Assembly: GCF_900142185.1 (NCBI RefSeq)
Contig: NZ_FQZZ01000005.1
Coordinates: 225,207 to 289,206 of the forward strand
DNA length: 64,000 bases
DNA from: Lutimaribacter pacificus
GTDB lineage: Bacteria > Pseudomonadota > Alphaproteobacteria > Rhodobacterales > Rhodobacteraceae
Direction: 5' to 3'
Part shown: piece by piece, positions 1-8,474 of the stretch
Layout: the number at the start of each line of letters is the position of its first letter
How positions within the stretch are numbered: position 1 is the first letter of the stretch
Position numbers and translations under genes: made by a program
Notes under the pieces: generated by a model
What the model saw: only the letters and a program-made list of their open reading frames with translations
Told to the model about the DNA's origin: nothing
Database searches by the model: none

Positions 1-741
1 GTGCTGAGCCCTCTGGCGGAGGCGCTCGAAGCCAAGCCCGGGGCGCTTGCCTCGGCGCAACAAGCCCTCGGCGACGCCTACCGCTTTCTCGGCGCGGTCG
101 AGGACGCGGAACGGGCGCTAGTGGCGCTGGCCGCCTCGGAAAGCCCCGCCCGCCGCCGCCAGACCCCGGACGGGCGGTCGGAGTATCTGGGCGACCTCCG
201 GCTGGCCTCGAATGGGCTGCGGCAATTCTCGGGCCGCGAGGAGGAACTGGCCGAAGCCGCCGCCGTTCGCCTCGAAGCCGTCACAAAGCGGCTGGACGCA
301 ACGCGGGCCTCCCTACAGGAGACAGCCAACACCCTCGACAAGGCGGTGGACTTCGCCCTCACCGACGACAACCCGGCCACGCGGGCGCTCGCCGCCGAGG
401 TCCGGGCCCACGTCAAGGGCCTACCTGCGAAGGAGAGGTTTGGCTTCCTGCAGAACGCCACCAAGGAGGGCGATCACGCGACTGTCGCGGCGGTCCTCGG
501 CGGTCAGCCCTTCTTGTCTGGGCTCAAGACCGAGGAGTGGGCCCAGGTGCGGATCGCCGCCGCCCGGACCTTCGCCGCGAAGGCTGTGGCCGAGCGCGAG
601 GCGGTGGGCAAACTCCTCGATGCTATCGACGGCGCGGGCAGCGCCGTGATCGCCCGCTTCCAGAAGGTGCAGGCAGGCAAGGACACGCCCCGGGCGAAGG
701 CGAACCGCGAGCTTGCGGCGCTGAAAGGAGGCAAGGCATGA
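1..741 (+). CDS. Hypothetical island protein, 5' end uncertain
   Basis: An Ala/Glu-rich, largely helical protein of at least 246 residues. The frame is open from the first base, where a GTG lies, so the true start may be outside the window. I see no signal peptide, membrane segment or catalytic motif. The stop overlaps the next ATG by four bases (ATGA at 738-741), so it is translationally coupled to the gene at 738. It sits with two other unrecognised genes inside an accessory segment that ends at tRNA-Asn, so a phage or integrative-element origin is likely. I do not recognise the family. Confidence 0.6.
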   Translation: MLSPLAEALEAKPGALASAQQALGDAYRFLGAVEDAERALVALAASESPARRRQTPDGRSEYLGDLRLASNGLRQFSGREEELAEAAAVRLEAVTKRLDATRASLQETANTLDKAVDFALTDDNPATRALAAEVRAHVKGLPAKERFGFLQNATKEGDHATVAAVLGGQPFLSGLKTEEWAQVRIAAARTFAAKAVAEREAVGKLLDAIDGAGSAVIARFQKVQAGKDTPRAKANRELAALKGGKA

Positions 742-1097
742 GCGGTTCGATCACGACATGGAAGAACGGGCGTGACCGATCCCGGGAGGCGGAGCGCCGC
801 GCGGCTGAGGCAGCCCGTGAGCGGAACGCCCGAGAGCAGGACCGGCGGCTGGCGGAGAATGAGCGCGAGCTGGCGAAACTCACCGGCTACAGAGAGGCGA
901 CCGTCGCGCGGGCTCTCGCTGACGAGCGGCTGCGGGAGGCAGCGCGTGACACACTCCTCGCCCGCCGGGGCGGTCTGGCGGCGGAGTATCGGGACGGGCA
1001 GCCGGTCTTCTCGCCCAAGGCCGGGACCTCGATCCCGACCGACGGGGAGATTGATGCCGAGGTCCGCCGCCTGCTTGGGCTCCCGGAGGATGGCTGA
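738..1097 (+). CDS. Hypothetical charged island protein
   Basis: A protein of 119 residues. The N-terminal half is extremely rich in Arg, Glu and Ala and looks like one long charged helix or coiled coil (residues about 10-75). A compact C-terminal part follows. The start is the ATG overlapping the upstream stop, preceded by an AGGAGG-like ribosome site. Its end overlaps the next start at 1090 by eight bases, so three genes form one tight translational unit. I do not recognise a family; the charge pattern suggests a nucleic-acid-associated or scaffold role, but that is a guess. Confidence 0.6.
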   Translation: MSGSITTWKNGRDRSREAERRAAEAARERNAREQDRRLAENERELAKLTGYREATVARALADERLREAARDTLLARRGGLAAEYRDGQPVFSPKAGTSIPTDGEIDAEVRRLLGLPEDG

Positions 1098-1281
1098 GGA
1101 GGAGAACCCCAACAAGTGGGGCTACACGCCCGGGCCTCGGATGCCGGACGAAGCGGAGACGAAGCCGGGGGAGGCGAAGGAGCGGCGCTGTATGCGATGC
1201 CGCCGACCGTTCTGGTCGCAGCATCGAGGTGTCCGCCACTGCGATTACTGCCGCAGCAAGATCACCGAGGCTGCGGCGTGA
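1090..1281 (+). CDS. Small zinc-ribbon protein
   Basis: A protein of 63 residues. Its C-terminal half carries two Cys pairs (CMRC and, after a His, CDYC) spaced like a treble-clef or zinc-ribbon knuckle, with basic residues between them. The N-terminal half is polar and probably disordered. It is the last gene of a three-gene coupled unit and is followed by a strong hairpin at 1307. Zinc binding is inferred from the CxxC pairs. A role in DNA or RNA binding within the mobile element is plausible but unproven. Confidence 0.6.
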   Translation: MAEEENPNKWGYTPGPRMPDEAETKPGEAKERRCMRCRRPFWSQHRGVRHCDYCRSKITEAAA

Positions 1282-1306
1282 GCGTCGCCCGAGGTCGAGA
1301 CGGACG

Positions 1307-1336
1307 AAGGCCCCGGGGGATGAAACCCGGGGCCTT
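1307..1336 (+). terminator. Strong GC-rich hairpin after the three-gene unit
   Basis: A perfect 11-bp inverted repeat (AAGGCCCCGGG / CCCGGGGCCTT) with an 8-nt loop lies 25 nt after the stop of the zinc-ribbon gene. There is only a short T-rich run, so termination strength is inferred from the stem. Confidence 0.7.
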
Positions 1337-1417
1337 CTAGGGCGCGGCTCCCCGCACCCCACGGAGACCAGCGTGGGGATACTCTACCCTGCGTTGTGCT
1401 GGTCGGTCGAGGGCGAG

Positions 1418-1777
1418 TTATTGTTGCGCGAGCCTCTCCTCAAGGTCGGCGCTGAGCCTCAGGATTGTTTCGAGCTTCTCGTCCACTTCTGCGTCTTCCT
1501 GATCGCCGCACCACGGGGCGACGATAAAGGCGACCGAGTAGAAGAACTGGGACATGACCTCCCTCTGCGAGGCGCTACCTTCCTGCCTTTCCCGGATGAG
1601 CCACTGCGTCAGGTCCGCCATCGCGAAAGCCGGAATGTCGGCCTCGATGTTGCTCGGGGGATCGTACTCCCCCATGAACTTATGGGCCCGTTGCAGTTCC
1701 TCGATTAGGTGTTCCCAGTCGGGCTCTTCAAGTTCGGGCTCCGCCGAAACTGGGAACGGTATGATGTTGTCGAGCAT
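1418..1777 (-). CDS. Hypothetical acidic protein
   Basis: An acidic, soluble protein of 119 residues, rich in Glu and Asp, with no transmembrane segment and no motif I can assign. The start at 1777 has an AAGGAG ribosome site about 6 nt upstream. It is read leftward and is separated by about 270 bases from the divergent gene at 2050; that gap should hold promoters for both. It is an accessory-region gene of unknown role. Confidence 0.55.
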   Translation of the reverse strand: MLDNIIPFPVSAEPELEEPDWEHLIEELQRAHKFMGEYDPPSNIEADIPAFAMADLTQWLIRERQEGSASQREVMSQFFYSVAFIVAPWCGDQEDAEVDEKLETILRLSADLEERLAQQ

Positions 1778-2049
1778 GTCGCTCTCCTTGAGCTAACGCC
1801 GACCGCCGGGACGCACTTCGGGCGCACGCGGGATAAGTCGGCAGGTTTCAGGGGAGCGCGTCTTGGTGTTTACCGGCGATTTGTTGCGGGGGCTCGCCAA
1901 CCCCACCTTCGGCGCACGATCTGGGTGCCACGCGGACGGCGGCGAGTCAATCGGGAGCCCAACGCTCCTCCATTCCCTCTTTTCGCTCTTTATGTTTGAC
2001 AGAGAGGGAAAAGAGGAGCATATACCCTCCAGAGCTAATGGAGGAACCC

Positions 2050-2514
2050 ATGACGATGCGAACAATTGAGATCGACTTCGAGGTGCACAAGGCAATCGAG
2101 CTTGAGCGTAGGGGCTTCGATGAGGCGCCGAACACGGCACTTCGCCGCCTGCTCGGGATCGCGCCCGCCGAGAACGAGGAGAGTATAGAGCCCGAGACGG
2201 TCGCCGCACCGTCGGCTGCCGGTCGCCCGTGGGTGGGCAAGGGGCACTCTACCGGACTGACGCTGCCGCACGGAACCGAGTTGCAGATGGACTACAACGG
2301 CCAGCGGTTCACGGGGCGCGTAGACAACGGCGCTCTTGTGTTCGAGGGACAGAGTTTCTCCAGCCCGTCGGGGGCTGCAGACGAGCTGTGCCGGACGAAG
2401 GATGGGCGGAAGACGAGCCTTAACGGCAAGGAGCTGATTAGCGCCCGCCTTCCGGGCGAGACGGATTGGGTGCTGCTGAAGGCACTGGAGCGGCGGCTGA
2501 AGGGGGCGACGTGA
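2050..2514 (+). CDS. SeqA-N-like / RAMA-like DNA-binding protein
   Basis: A protein of 154 residues. Residues about 1-40 (TIEIDFEVHKAIE then ALRRLLGI) resemble the ribbon-helix-helix N-terminal oligomerisation domain of SeqA-type proteins. Residues about 75-150 contain FEGQSFSSPSGAA and SLNGKELI. That pattern (a beta-strand protein with SSPSAAA then NGW) is typical of RAMA/DUF4357-like domains associated with restriction and modification genes. The start at 2050 is chosen because GGAGG precedes it by 5 nt; an upstream ATG overlaps that site. The role is inferred as DNA binding, possibly modification-sensitive, and could be transcriptional control of the island or of the HEPN module downstream. 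Confidence 0.5.
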   Translation: MTMRTIEIDFEVHKAIELERRGFDEAPNTALRRLLGIAPAENEESIEPETVAAPSAAGRPWVGKGHSTGLTLPHGTELQMDYNGQRFTGRVDNGALVFEGQSFSSPSGAADELCRTKDGRKTSLNGKELISARLPGETDWVLLKALERRLKGAT

Positions 2515-2630
2515 TCGCCCCTCCGGACAAAGGAGGGGGTACGCTAGTGACGACCGAGTAAAAAGTGCTTGCAATGGAATTGGTGCATAATATCATGCAC
2601 TCAGATCAATAGCGATAGTGGAATATTGAA

Positions 2631-3188
2631 ATGAGTGATGAGGCGACGGAACCAGACCAAGAGTTCGCTGCTATGCAGGCCGTGTTCTCGGCCCTCAGCC
2701 CACTAGATGAGGGGGCGAGGCAGCGCGTCGTTGACTACGTGTCGTCTCGACTTGGTCTCGCTGCAACTGTCGCCCGAAAGTCGTCCTCGGGGAAGCAAGG
2801 CGTAATAGCCGATGAGGGATATGACGAAGTTGAGCAGGAGATGTCCGCTCAAGTCGGCGGATCGCCCCGGACGTTCGAGCATTTTGCTGAGGTGTTCGAT
2901 GCCGTCGATCCGCAGACCGACCGCGACCGTGCTCTTGTCGCAGCCTATTGGCTCCAGACATCAACGGACGCGCCATCGGTCGATGGATTCAGTATTAACA
3001 AAGAGTTGAAGCATCTTGGTCACGGGCTTGGTAACGTCACCCGGGCGATCGATGGCCTAAAGGCGACGAAGCCCGCGCTAATGATCCAGTTGAAGAAAAG
3101 CGGCAAAAGCCAGCAGGCGCGCAAAGAGTACAAAGTTACGGCTGCCGGGGTGAAATACATTGAAGGAATCCTGAATGAAAAAGGATGA
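2631..3188 (+). CDS. Winged-helix-like partner of HEPN gene
   Basis: A protein of 185 residues with no export signal. The N-terminal half is a hydrophilic helical region. The C-terminal half (about 95-185) reads like a winged helix, ending in a KVTAAGVKYIEG strand-helix. Its 3' end overlaps the next gene by 14 bases (3175-3188), so the two are coupled and probably make a complex. The leader at 2575-2630 is AT-rich. Paired with a HEPN-like neighbour beside an attachment site, it may be the sensor, antidote or targeting half of a small defence or toxin module. The family is not recognised. Confidence 0.5.
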   Translation: MSDEATEPDQEFAAMQAVFSALSPLDEGARQRVVDYVSSRLGLAATVARKSSSGKQGVIADEGYDEVEQEMSAQVGGSPRTFEHFAEVFDAVDPQTDRDRALVAAYWLQTSTDAPSVDGFSINKELKHLGHGLGNVTRAIDGLKATKPALMIQLKKSGKSQQARKEYKVTAAGVKYIEGILNEKG

Positions 3189-3939
3189 ACTTTCTGCGGC
3201 GCTGAGCAGTCTCGTTGGCAACAAGTTGGCCGATGAGATCGCGGAGGATTTTGTTCGGCTTCGGGGCGATGCCTCCACCCGAACCCTCAGTACCTCCTCG
3301 GTGGGAAAGTTCGTGGAGTCCTTTGTCCAGTGCCTCCAGTATATGGCGACGGGAAAGTGGGATGAGAAACCGAGCGTTGACGCCTACCTCGATAAGGTCG
3401 CCGAAAACCAGCTGGCAATCCCGGAGGGGCTGCGTGTCTGCGCGCCACGGATGGCCCGGGCGATGTATACGTTGCGGAACAAAAGGAACATCGCCCACAA
3501 GAACCCGGTGGACGCGAACTCTCACGATCTGGTCACTGCCCATCAATGTGGGGCTTGGATCATGTCGGAGATGCTGCGCGAGGCGACTGGCTTGAGTATG
3601 GAGCAAGCCGGGGTGCTGGTCGGCCAAGTCCAGGCCCCGGTAGGCGTCTTGGTCGAGGAAATCGAGGGGGTTAGGTTGGTCCACGCGAGCGTCTCGATCA
3701 AGGAGGAGACGATCATTTTGCTGCACAGCCACTACCCTGAGAAGGTCGCCAAGTCGCAAATATTGGCGACTATGTCGGCCCGCAGTCCAAAGTCGGTTGG
3801 GAACGATTTGGCCGCCCTCGTCCGTGACAAAGTGATCTTTGGCAACCCGAAGGACGGATACCGCCTGACTCAGGAGGGAATGGTGCGCGCCGTTGGGCTG
3901 GTGAGGAAGCTGGCCGACTCGAAGCAGGCTGCCGCTTGA
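3175..3939 (+). CDS. HEPN-like plus winged-helix protein
   Basis: A protein of 254 residues. The all-helical N-terminal part (about 1-140) contains RNKRNIAH at 101-108, giving the Arg-x6-His signature (with a second Arg at 104) of HEPN ribonucleases, within a helix as expected. Residues about 165-250 look like a winged helix (SQILATMSARSPKSVGNDLAAL, then a strand pair around GYRLT). The gene overlaps its upstream partner and is the last gene before tRNA-Asn. HEPN proteins in such settings often act as RNA-cutting effectors in abortive infection or toxin systems. Family membership is by motif only, so function is inference. Confidence 0.5.
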   Translation: MKKDELSAALSSLVGNKLADEIAEDFVRLRGDASTRTLSTSSVGKFVESFVQCLQYMATGKWDEKPSVDAYLDKVAENQLAIPEGLRVCAPRMARAMYTLRNKRNIAHKNPVDANSHDLVTAHQCGAWIMSEMLREATGLSMEQAGVLVGQVQAPVGVLVEEIEGVRLVHASVSIKEETIILLHSHYPEKVAKSQILATMSARSPKSVGNDLAALVRDKVIFGNPKDGYRLTQEGMVRAVGLVRKLADSKQAAA

Positions 3940-3970
3940 GTAGTGTAGGAAACGGGTAGATTCAGCGCAT

Positions 3971-4008
3971 CCAACCCTTACGCGTCCCTTACTTGGCGTA
4001 AGGATTGG
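3971..4008. repeat. 13-bp imperfect inverted repeat beside tRNA-Asn
   Basis: CCAACCCTTACGC and GCGTAAGGATTGG are inverted copies (12 of 13 match) separated by 12 nt. The CCCTTAC element also recurs directly in the spacer. It lies between the stop at 3939 and the 3' end of tRNA-Asn at 4040. It could be a terminator for the HEPN operon, but there is no T run. Integrase or excisionase arm sites are an alternative. Confidence 0.45.
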
Positions 4009-4039
4009 GCCGCGAAACCCTGCTAAGTCTTTGGAAAGA

Positions 4040-4114
4040 TGGCTCCGGCGGTAGGGATCGAACCTACGACCAATTGATTAACAGTCAACTGCTCTACCGC
4101 TGAGCTACGCCGGA
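4040..4114 (-). tRNA. tRNA-Asn (GTT)
   Basis: Read on the minus strand, the gene folds as a full cloverleaf: acceptor TCCGGCG/CGCCGGA, D arm GCTCAGCGGTAGAGC, anticodon loop CTGTTAA (anticodon GTT), T arm with GGTTCGATCC, discriminator G and an encoded CCA. Its 3' end faces the accessory segment at 1-4039, the orientation expected for an element integrated at a tRNA 3' end. Confidence 0.95.
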
Positions 4115-4191
4115 ACACTGTGGGGGGCGATGTAGCAAAAGCGATTCCGCTCGTCCAGAGGGTTTCGGCAGAAAAGTTCCGCTTTCTGCCC

Positions 4192-5112
4192 TCAATCCGG
4201 CGTGACCCGTTCAAAGACCGCGCGCGCCGACAGCGCGCTTTTCGCAGAGACGCGATTTTTCTGAACCAGATCAACGAGATGGGCGAAGACGTTGCGTTCG
4301 GCCGCGGGCAGCAGGGCGGCGGGCGTGTCGGTATAGATGGTGCGGGTCAGCGTCGCGGCATCCGCCGGGCCGGCGGCCAGTGCGGCAAGGATCGCGGCCT
4401 CTCGACCGCGCCGGTGGCCGGTCAGCCAGTCGATGCGCGCCGCCGGGTCGGTCACCGGTGCGCCGTGGCCCGCGTGCAGGATGCGCAGCCGCTCGGCCCG
4501 AAGCCGGTCGCAGGAGGCCATGAAATCGGTCAGGTCGCCATCGGGGGGCGAGACCAGCGAACTGGCCCAGCCCATCACCAGGTCGCCGGAAAACCCGACA
4601 TCGCCCCAGAGAAACGCCAGATGGTTGCCGAAATGCCCCGGCGTCCAGAGCGCGCGAATCTCCCACCCGTCGCCCTGCACGGTGTCGCCGTCGGCCAGCG
4701 CGATATCGGGGGCAAAGCCCGCATCCACCCCTTCGCCGCCACCGGCAAGGCCGTTGACCTCCAGCATCTCCATCACCGCGCTGCGGCCGGCGCGCGCGTT
4801 GCCATAGGCCAGAACCGGCGCGCCGGTGGCCTGCGCCAGTCCCCGCGCCAGCGGCGAATGGTCCAGGTGGGCATGGGTGACGAGGATATGGCTGACATGC
4901 TGGCCCGGCCCCACCGCGTCCAGAATCGCCTGCTGGTGGCCGGGGTCGTCCGGGCCCGGGTCGATCACCGCCAGCCCGGTTTCCCCGACCAGATAGGTGT
5001 TGGTGCCGCGCCACGTCATGGGCGAGGGATTCGGCGCCACGATCCGGCGCAAACCGGGCTCCAGGTCCTCGGCGGTGCCGGTGGGCGGGTCGAAATCTTC
5101 TGGCAGGTCCAT
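4192..5112 (-). CDS. MBL-fold metallo-hydrolase, LACTB2-like
   Basis: A cytosolic metallo-beta-lactamase-fold protein of 306 residues. It has the metal motif THAHLDHS (HxHxDH) at about 79-86, a GHFGNHLAF segment giving a further His, and FSGD for the bridging Asp. A C-terminal helical, winged-helix-like segment (about 235-300) follows, as in the LACTB2/RNase Z-related subgroup. It is read leftward from 40 bases in front of the divergent histidine kinase. The substrate cannot be told from sequence: relatives are nucleases or thioester hydrolases. The stop is followed by tRNA-Asn on the same strand. Confidence 0.8.
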   Translation of the reverse strand: MDLPEDFDPPTGTAEDLEPGLRRIVAPNPSPMTWRGTNTYLVGETGLAVIDPGPDDPGHQQAILDAVGPGQHVSHILVTHAHLDHSPLARGLAQATGAPVLAYGNARAGRSAVMEMLEVNGLAGGGEGVDAGFAPDIALADGDTVQGDGWEIRALWTPGHFGNHLAFLWGDVGFSGDLVMGWASSLVSPPDGDLTDFMASCDRLRAERLRILHAGHGAPVTDPAARIDWLTGHRRGREAAILAALAAGPADAATLTRTIYTDTPAALLPAAERNVFAHLVDLVQKNRVSAKSALSARAVFERVTPD

Positions 5113-5152
5113 GGCGCTTTCTCTTTCTTGCGGTCACGGCTAGGTTTAGCGC

Positions 5153-6445
5153 ATGTCGTTCAAATGGCTCAAACCTTATATGCCTCGCGGGCTTTACGGC
5201 CGGGCCGCGCTGATCCTGGTGCTGCCGGTGGTCGTGGTGCAGCTTGTCGTGTCGGTGGTGTTCATCCAGCGCCATTTCGAGGACGTATCGGTGCAGATGG
5301 CGCAGGAGGTCGCGCGCCAGATCGAACTGTTGCAGGACCGGACCGATCCGCGGGAACGCGTGGCGCTGGCGCTGGCGCTCGATCTCGGGCTGCGGCCGGC
5401 GCAGCCCGGCAGCGTCGATGACAGCCGCGTCTGGTACGACCTGACGGCGGGCAACGTGATGCGCGCGCTTCATGCCGAACTGTCCACGCTGGACGCGGTG
5501 GAACTGCCCGATACCCGCCACGCCATCCTGACGCTGCGCCCGCCCGGGCAGCCGGCATTCGCGGTCACGCTGGACCGGTCGCGCCTGTCGGTGCGCAATC
5601 CGCACCAGCTTTTCGTGAACATGGTGTTCTTCGGCGGGCTGATGACGCTGATCGCCTTCATCTACCTGCGCAACCAGCTCCGCCCGATCAAGCGGCTGGC
5701 CCGCGCGGCCGAGGCGTTCGGGCGCGGCCGCCACGTCGCCTACAGCCCCTCGGGTGCGCTCGAGGTGCGGGCGGCGGGCAACGCCTTTCTCGACATGCGC
5801 GCCCGGATCGAGCGGCAGATGGAACAGCGCACGCTGATGCTGTCGGGGGTCAGCCACGACTTGCGCACGCCGCTGACCCGGCTGAAGCTGGGCCTGTCCT
5901 TCCTGGACGATGAAGAGCGCGAGCCGCTGGAACGCGATGTCGAGGAAATGCGCCGTATGATCGACGAGTTCCTGTCATTCGCCAAGGGCACGTCCGAGGG
6001 CGAGCCCGAGCCGACCGATCCCATCGCGCTGATCGGGGCGCTGGTGGCCGATCACCGGCGCGAGGGGCATGACGTGACGCTGGCGCTGACCGAAGGGCAG
6101 GGGACGGTGCCGCTCCGCCCGATGGCGATCCGGCGCGCGGTCGACAACCTGATCACCAATGCCGTGCGCTATGGCACGCGGGCCGAGCTGTCGGTCACGC
6201 TGTCCGACCGCTCGCTGCGCATCCGGGTCGAGGATGACGGCCCCGGCATCCCGCCCGAACAGCGCGGCGATGCGATCCGGCCCTTCACCCGGCTCGACAC
6301 CGCGCGCAACCAGAACCTCGGTTCCGGCGTGGGGCTGGGGCTGGCCATCGCCGCCGATATCGCGCGCGTCCATGGCGGCGTGCTGCGTCTGGGCGAAAGC
6401 GAGCGACTGGGGGGCTTGCGCGCCGATATCGTCATCGCGCGCTGA
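5153..6445 (+). CDS. EnvZ-type sensor histidine kinase
   Basis: An inner-membrane sensor kinase of 430 residues. It has one N-terminal membrane helix (about 18-38), a periplasmic loop to about 152, a second helix (about 153-172), a HAMP region (173-225) and a DHp domain with phospho-acceptor His235 in SGVSHDLRTPLTR. The HATPase domain has an N box (NLITNAVRYG), a G1 box (EDDGPGIP) and a G2 box (GSGVGLGLAI). The H-box wording is EnvZ-like, so an OmpR-family response regulator is the expected partner, but none is adjacent in this window. The signal is unknown. Confidence 0.85.
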   Translation: MSFKWLKPYMPRGLYGRAALILVLPVVVVQLVVSVVFIQRHFEDVSVQMAQEVARQIELLQDRTDPRERVALALALDLGLRPAQPGSVDDSRVWYDLTAGNVMRALHAELSTLDAVELPDTRHAILTLRPPGQPAFAVTLDRSRLSVRNPHQLFVNMVFFGGLMTLIAFIYLRNQLRPIKRLARAAEAFGRGRHVAYSPSGALEVRAAGNAFLDMRARIERQMEQRTLMLSGVSHDLRTPLTRLKLGLSFLDDEEREPLERDVEEMRRMIDEFLSFAKGTSEGEPEPTDPIALIGALVADHRREGHDVTLALTEGQGTVPLRPMAIRRAVDNLITNAVRYGTRAELSVTLSDRSLRIRVEDDGPGIPPEQRGDAIRPFTRLDTARNQNLGSGVGLGLAIAADIARVHGGVLRLGESERLGGLRADIVIAR

Positions 6446-6613
6446 GTGCGCGTGTTGGATCGCGCCACATAGATCTTCGATTGTCGACAGCGTTTTTTCG
6501 TTCTGTTGAGGATGGAGCGCCTGCGACCCGTGCCGGTCCGTCAGCGGACCTTCGCGCGATGTGCGGCGAAGGTCTGGATCGAGCCCTCATTGACCGATGC
6601 TGCGAGAATGAGA

Positions 6614-6994
6614 CTATAGCTTGCTTCCCTCGATCCTGATCGTAGGCATCGCATGAATGTCAAAGTCATCAAGGCAGCGAACGTTTACAGCCCAGCCATG
6701 GAACGGTGTCACCCCGCGAGCTTGCTCGGAAGACGTCGGTGCGCTTGGACGGCGGAAAGGAAGGATGCCGCACGTCGGGCAAAAGTAGTCTTTGCCGGTA
6801 AAAGTTCCCCATTCATAGACGGTTAACTCACTCAGCGGTGTGACGATACGGACGCTTTTCTCAGGCACCCTGAAGATCAAGGCACCTCGCTTTCTGCAAA
6901 CCGAACAATCACAGACCCGCACGTGATCGATGTCGGCAACTACTTCAAACCTCACACGACCGCAGTGGCATGCGCCTTGATAGCATTTTTCCAT
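6614..6994 (-). CDS. GFA/CENP-V family zinc protein
   Basis: A protein of 126 residues of the GFA (glutathione-dependent formaldehyde-activating-like) family. The zinc Cys motifs are CHCG near the N terminus (GACHCGRVRFE), CDCSVCRK at about 28-35 and CPTCG at about 71-75, matching the two zinc sites of the fold. The ATG at 6994 is chosen because the family starts a few residues before GxCxC; longer upstream extensions do not resemble it. It lies next to a tRNA gene and has lower GC than its neighbours, so it may be acquired. The real substrate of most family members is unknown. Confidence 0.75.
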   Translation of the reverse strand: MEKCYQGACHCGRVRFEVVADIDHVRVCDCSVCRKRGALIFRVPEKSVRIVTPLSELTVYEWGTFTGKDYFCPTCGILPFRRPSAPTSSEQARGVTPFHGWAVNVRCLDDFDIHAMPTIRIEGSKL

Positions 6995-7244
6995 TGCCAA
7001 AGTTTGCACGAGCAACAGTGCCTTGGGAAGGTCAGATCTGTCCCGCACCGCCGCCGTTCCTGCATCGTGCAACGAAGAGCGGTGCTGGTGGGATGGAAAA
7101 ACGTATGTCGAAAATGGAACGCTGACCGCTTTACAGGGGTGTCTGCGCGTTGATTTTGCGGTGTTTGTCCGCCTGCGATGGAAAATCCACGTGGCAGTTT
7201 TCACGCATTTGATCACCACGCTGACCGCGCGGTTCAGAGGAAAA

Positions 7245-7320
7245 TGGTAGGCCCGGAGGGATTCGAACCCCCAACCAAGGCGTTATGAGCGCCCTGCTCT
7301 AACCATTGAGCTACAGGCCC
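7245..7320 (-). tRNA. tRNA with CAT anticodon, probably Ile2
   Basis: The minus strand gives acceptor GGGCCTG/CGGGCCT with end wobbles, D arm GCTCAATGGTTAGAGC, anticodon loop CTCATAA, T arm GGTTCGAATC, discriminator A and CCA. The CAT anticodon means elongator Met or the lysidine-modified Ile2 tRNA. The D-loop and GGGCC acceptor look more like Ile2; it is not an initiator. Deciding needs a tRNA-class model. Confidence 0.9.
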
Positions 7321-7427
7321 GGCCTGCACCGTTCGTAGCAGGAAGCGGGCGGGGGTCAAGGCTTTGGCGTTGCCTTGGCGCGCGCGATGGATTACGCCGC
7401 GCGGGAATGGCAACAGGGGGGCGTCCC

Positions 7428-8474
7428 ATGACCACCGGCAAGAACGGCATCACCTATGCGCAGGCGGGCGTCGATATCGACGCGGGCAACGAGCTGGTGG
7501 AGCGGATCAAGCCCGCCGCGAAACGCACCGCGCGGCCCGGCGTGATGGCGGGCCTGGGCGGGTTCGGCGCGCTGTTCGACCTGAAGGCCGCCGGGTATAC
7601 CGACCCGGTGCTGGTGGCGGCAACCGACGGGGTGGGCACAAAGCTGCGCATCGCCATCGACACCGGCCATGTCGGCACGATCGGGATCGACCTCGTGGCG
7701 ATGTGCGTGAACGACCTGGTGTGCCAGGGGGCCGAGCCGCTGTTCTTTCTCGATTACTTCGCCACCGGCAAGCTGGAGCTTGAGGCCGCGACCGATATCG
7801 TCAACGGCATCGCCAAGGGGTGCGAGCTGTCGGGCTGCGCGCTGATCGGCGGCGAGACGGCGGAAATGCCGGGCATGTATTCCGACGGCGATTTCGACCT
7901 GGCCGGGTTTGCCGTGGGCGCGATGGAGCGGGGGGCAGACCTGCCCGCCGGCGTGGGCGCGGGCGACGTGCTGCTGGGGCTGGCCTCGGACGGGGTGCAT
8001 TCCAACGGCTACAGCCTTGTGCGCAAGCTGGTCGAGGTCTCGGGGCTGGGCTGGGACGCCGATTGCCCCTGGGGCGACGGCAGCCTTGGCGCGGCGCTGC
8101 TGGCGCCGACGCGGCTTTACGTGAAACAGGCGCTGGCGGCGGTGCGTTCGGGCGGGGTGCACGCGCTGGCCCATATCACCGGCGGCGGGCTGACCGAGAA
8201 CCTGCCGCGCGTCCTGCCCGAGGGGCTGGGCGCCGAGATCGACCTGGACGCATGGGACCTGCCCGGCGTGTTCGGCTGGCTGATGCAGACCGGCGGCATG
8301 GCCGAGGCCGAGATGCTCAAGACCTTCAACTGCGGCGTGGGCATGGTTCTGGCGGTGGCCGGGGATCGCGCCGATGCGCTGGCCGCCGAACTGGCGGAGG
8401 CGGGCGAAACCGTCTATCGCCTTGGCCGCGTCGCAGAGGGCGCGGGCGTGCGCTATACGGGCGCGCTGAGGTGA
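7428..8474 (+). CDS. purM: Phosphoribosylformylglycinamidine cyclo-ligase
   Basis: AIR synthetase, the fifth step of de novo purine synthesis: FGAM plus ATP gives AIR, ADP and Pi in the cytosol. The product is 348 residues, normal for the family. Family blocks seen are the N-terminal [26 protein letters not shown], the [25 protein letters not shown] block, [28 protein letters not shown] and [13 protein letters not shown]. The start at 7428 fits the family; the frame extends slightly upstream without support. The stop overlaps the purN start (GTGA), so the two are translationally coupled. Confidence 0.97.
   Translation: MTTGKNGITYAQAGVDIDAGNELVERIKPAAKRTARPGVMAGLGGFGALFDLKAAGYTDPVLVAATDGVGTKLRIAIDTGHVGTIGIDLVAMCVNDLVCQGAEPLFFLDYFATGKLELEAATDIVNGIAKGCELSGCALIGGETAEMPGMYSDGDFDLAGFAVGAMERGADLPAGVGAGDVLLGLASDGVHSNGYSLVRKLVEVSGLGWDADCPWGDGSLGAALLAPTRLYVKQALAAVRSGGVHALAHITGGGLTENLPRVLPEGLGAEIDLDAWDLPGVFGWLMQTGGMAEAEMLKTFNCGVGMVLAVAGDRADALAAELAEAGETVYRLGRVAEGAGVRYTGALR

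Noticed and set aside
6446..6613. Coding remnant between the kinase and the GFA gene
   Set aside because: Short frames look a little protein-like, but without a start, ribosome site or recognisable family I cannot support a feature.
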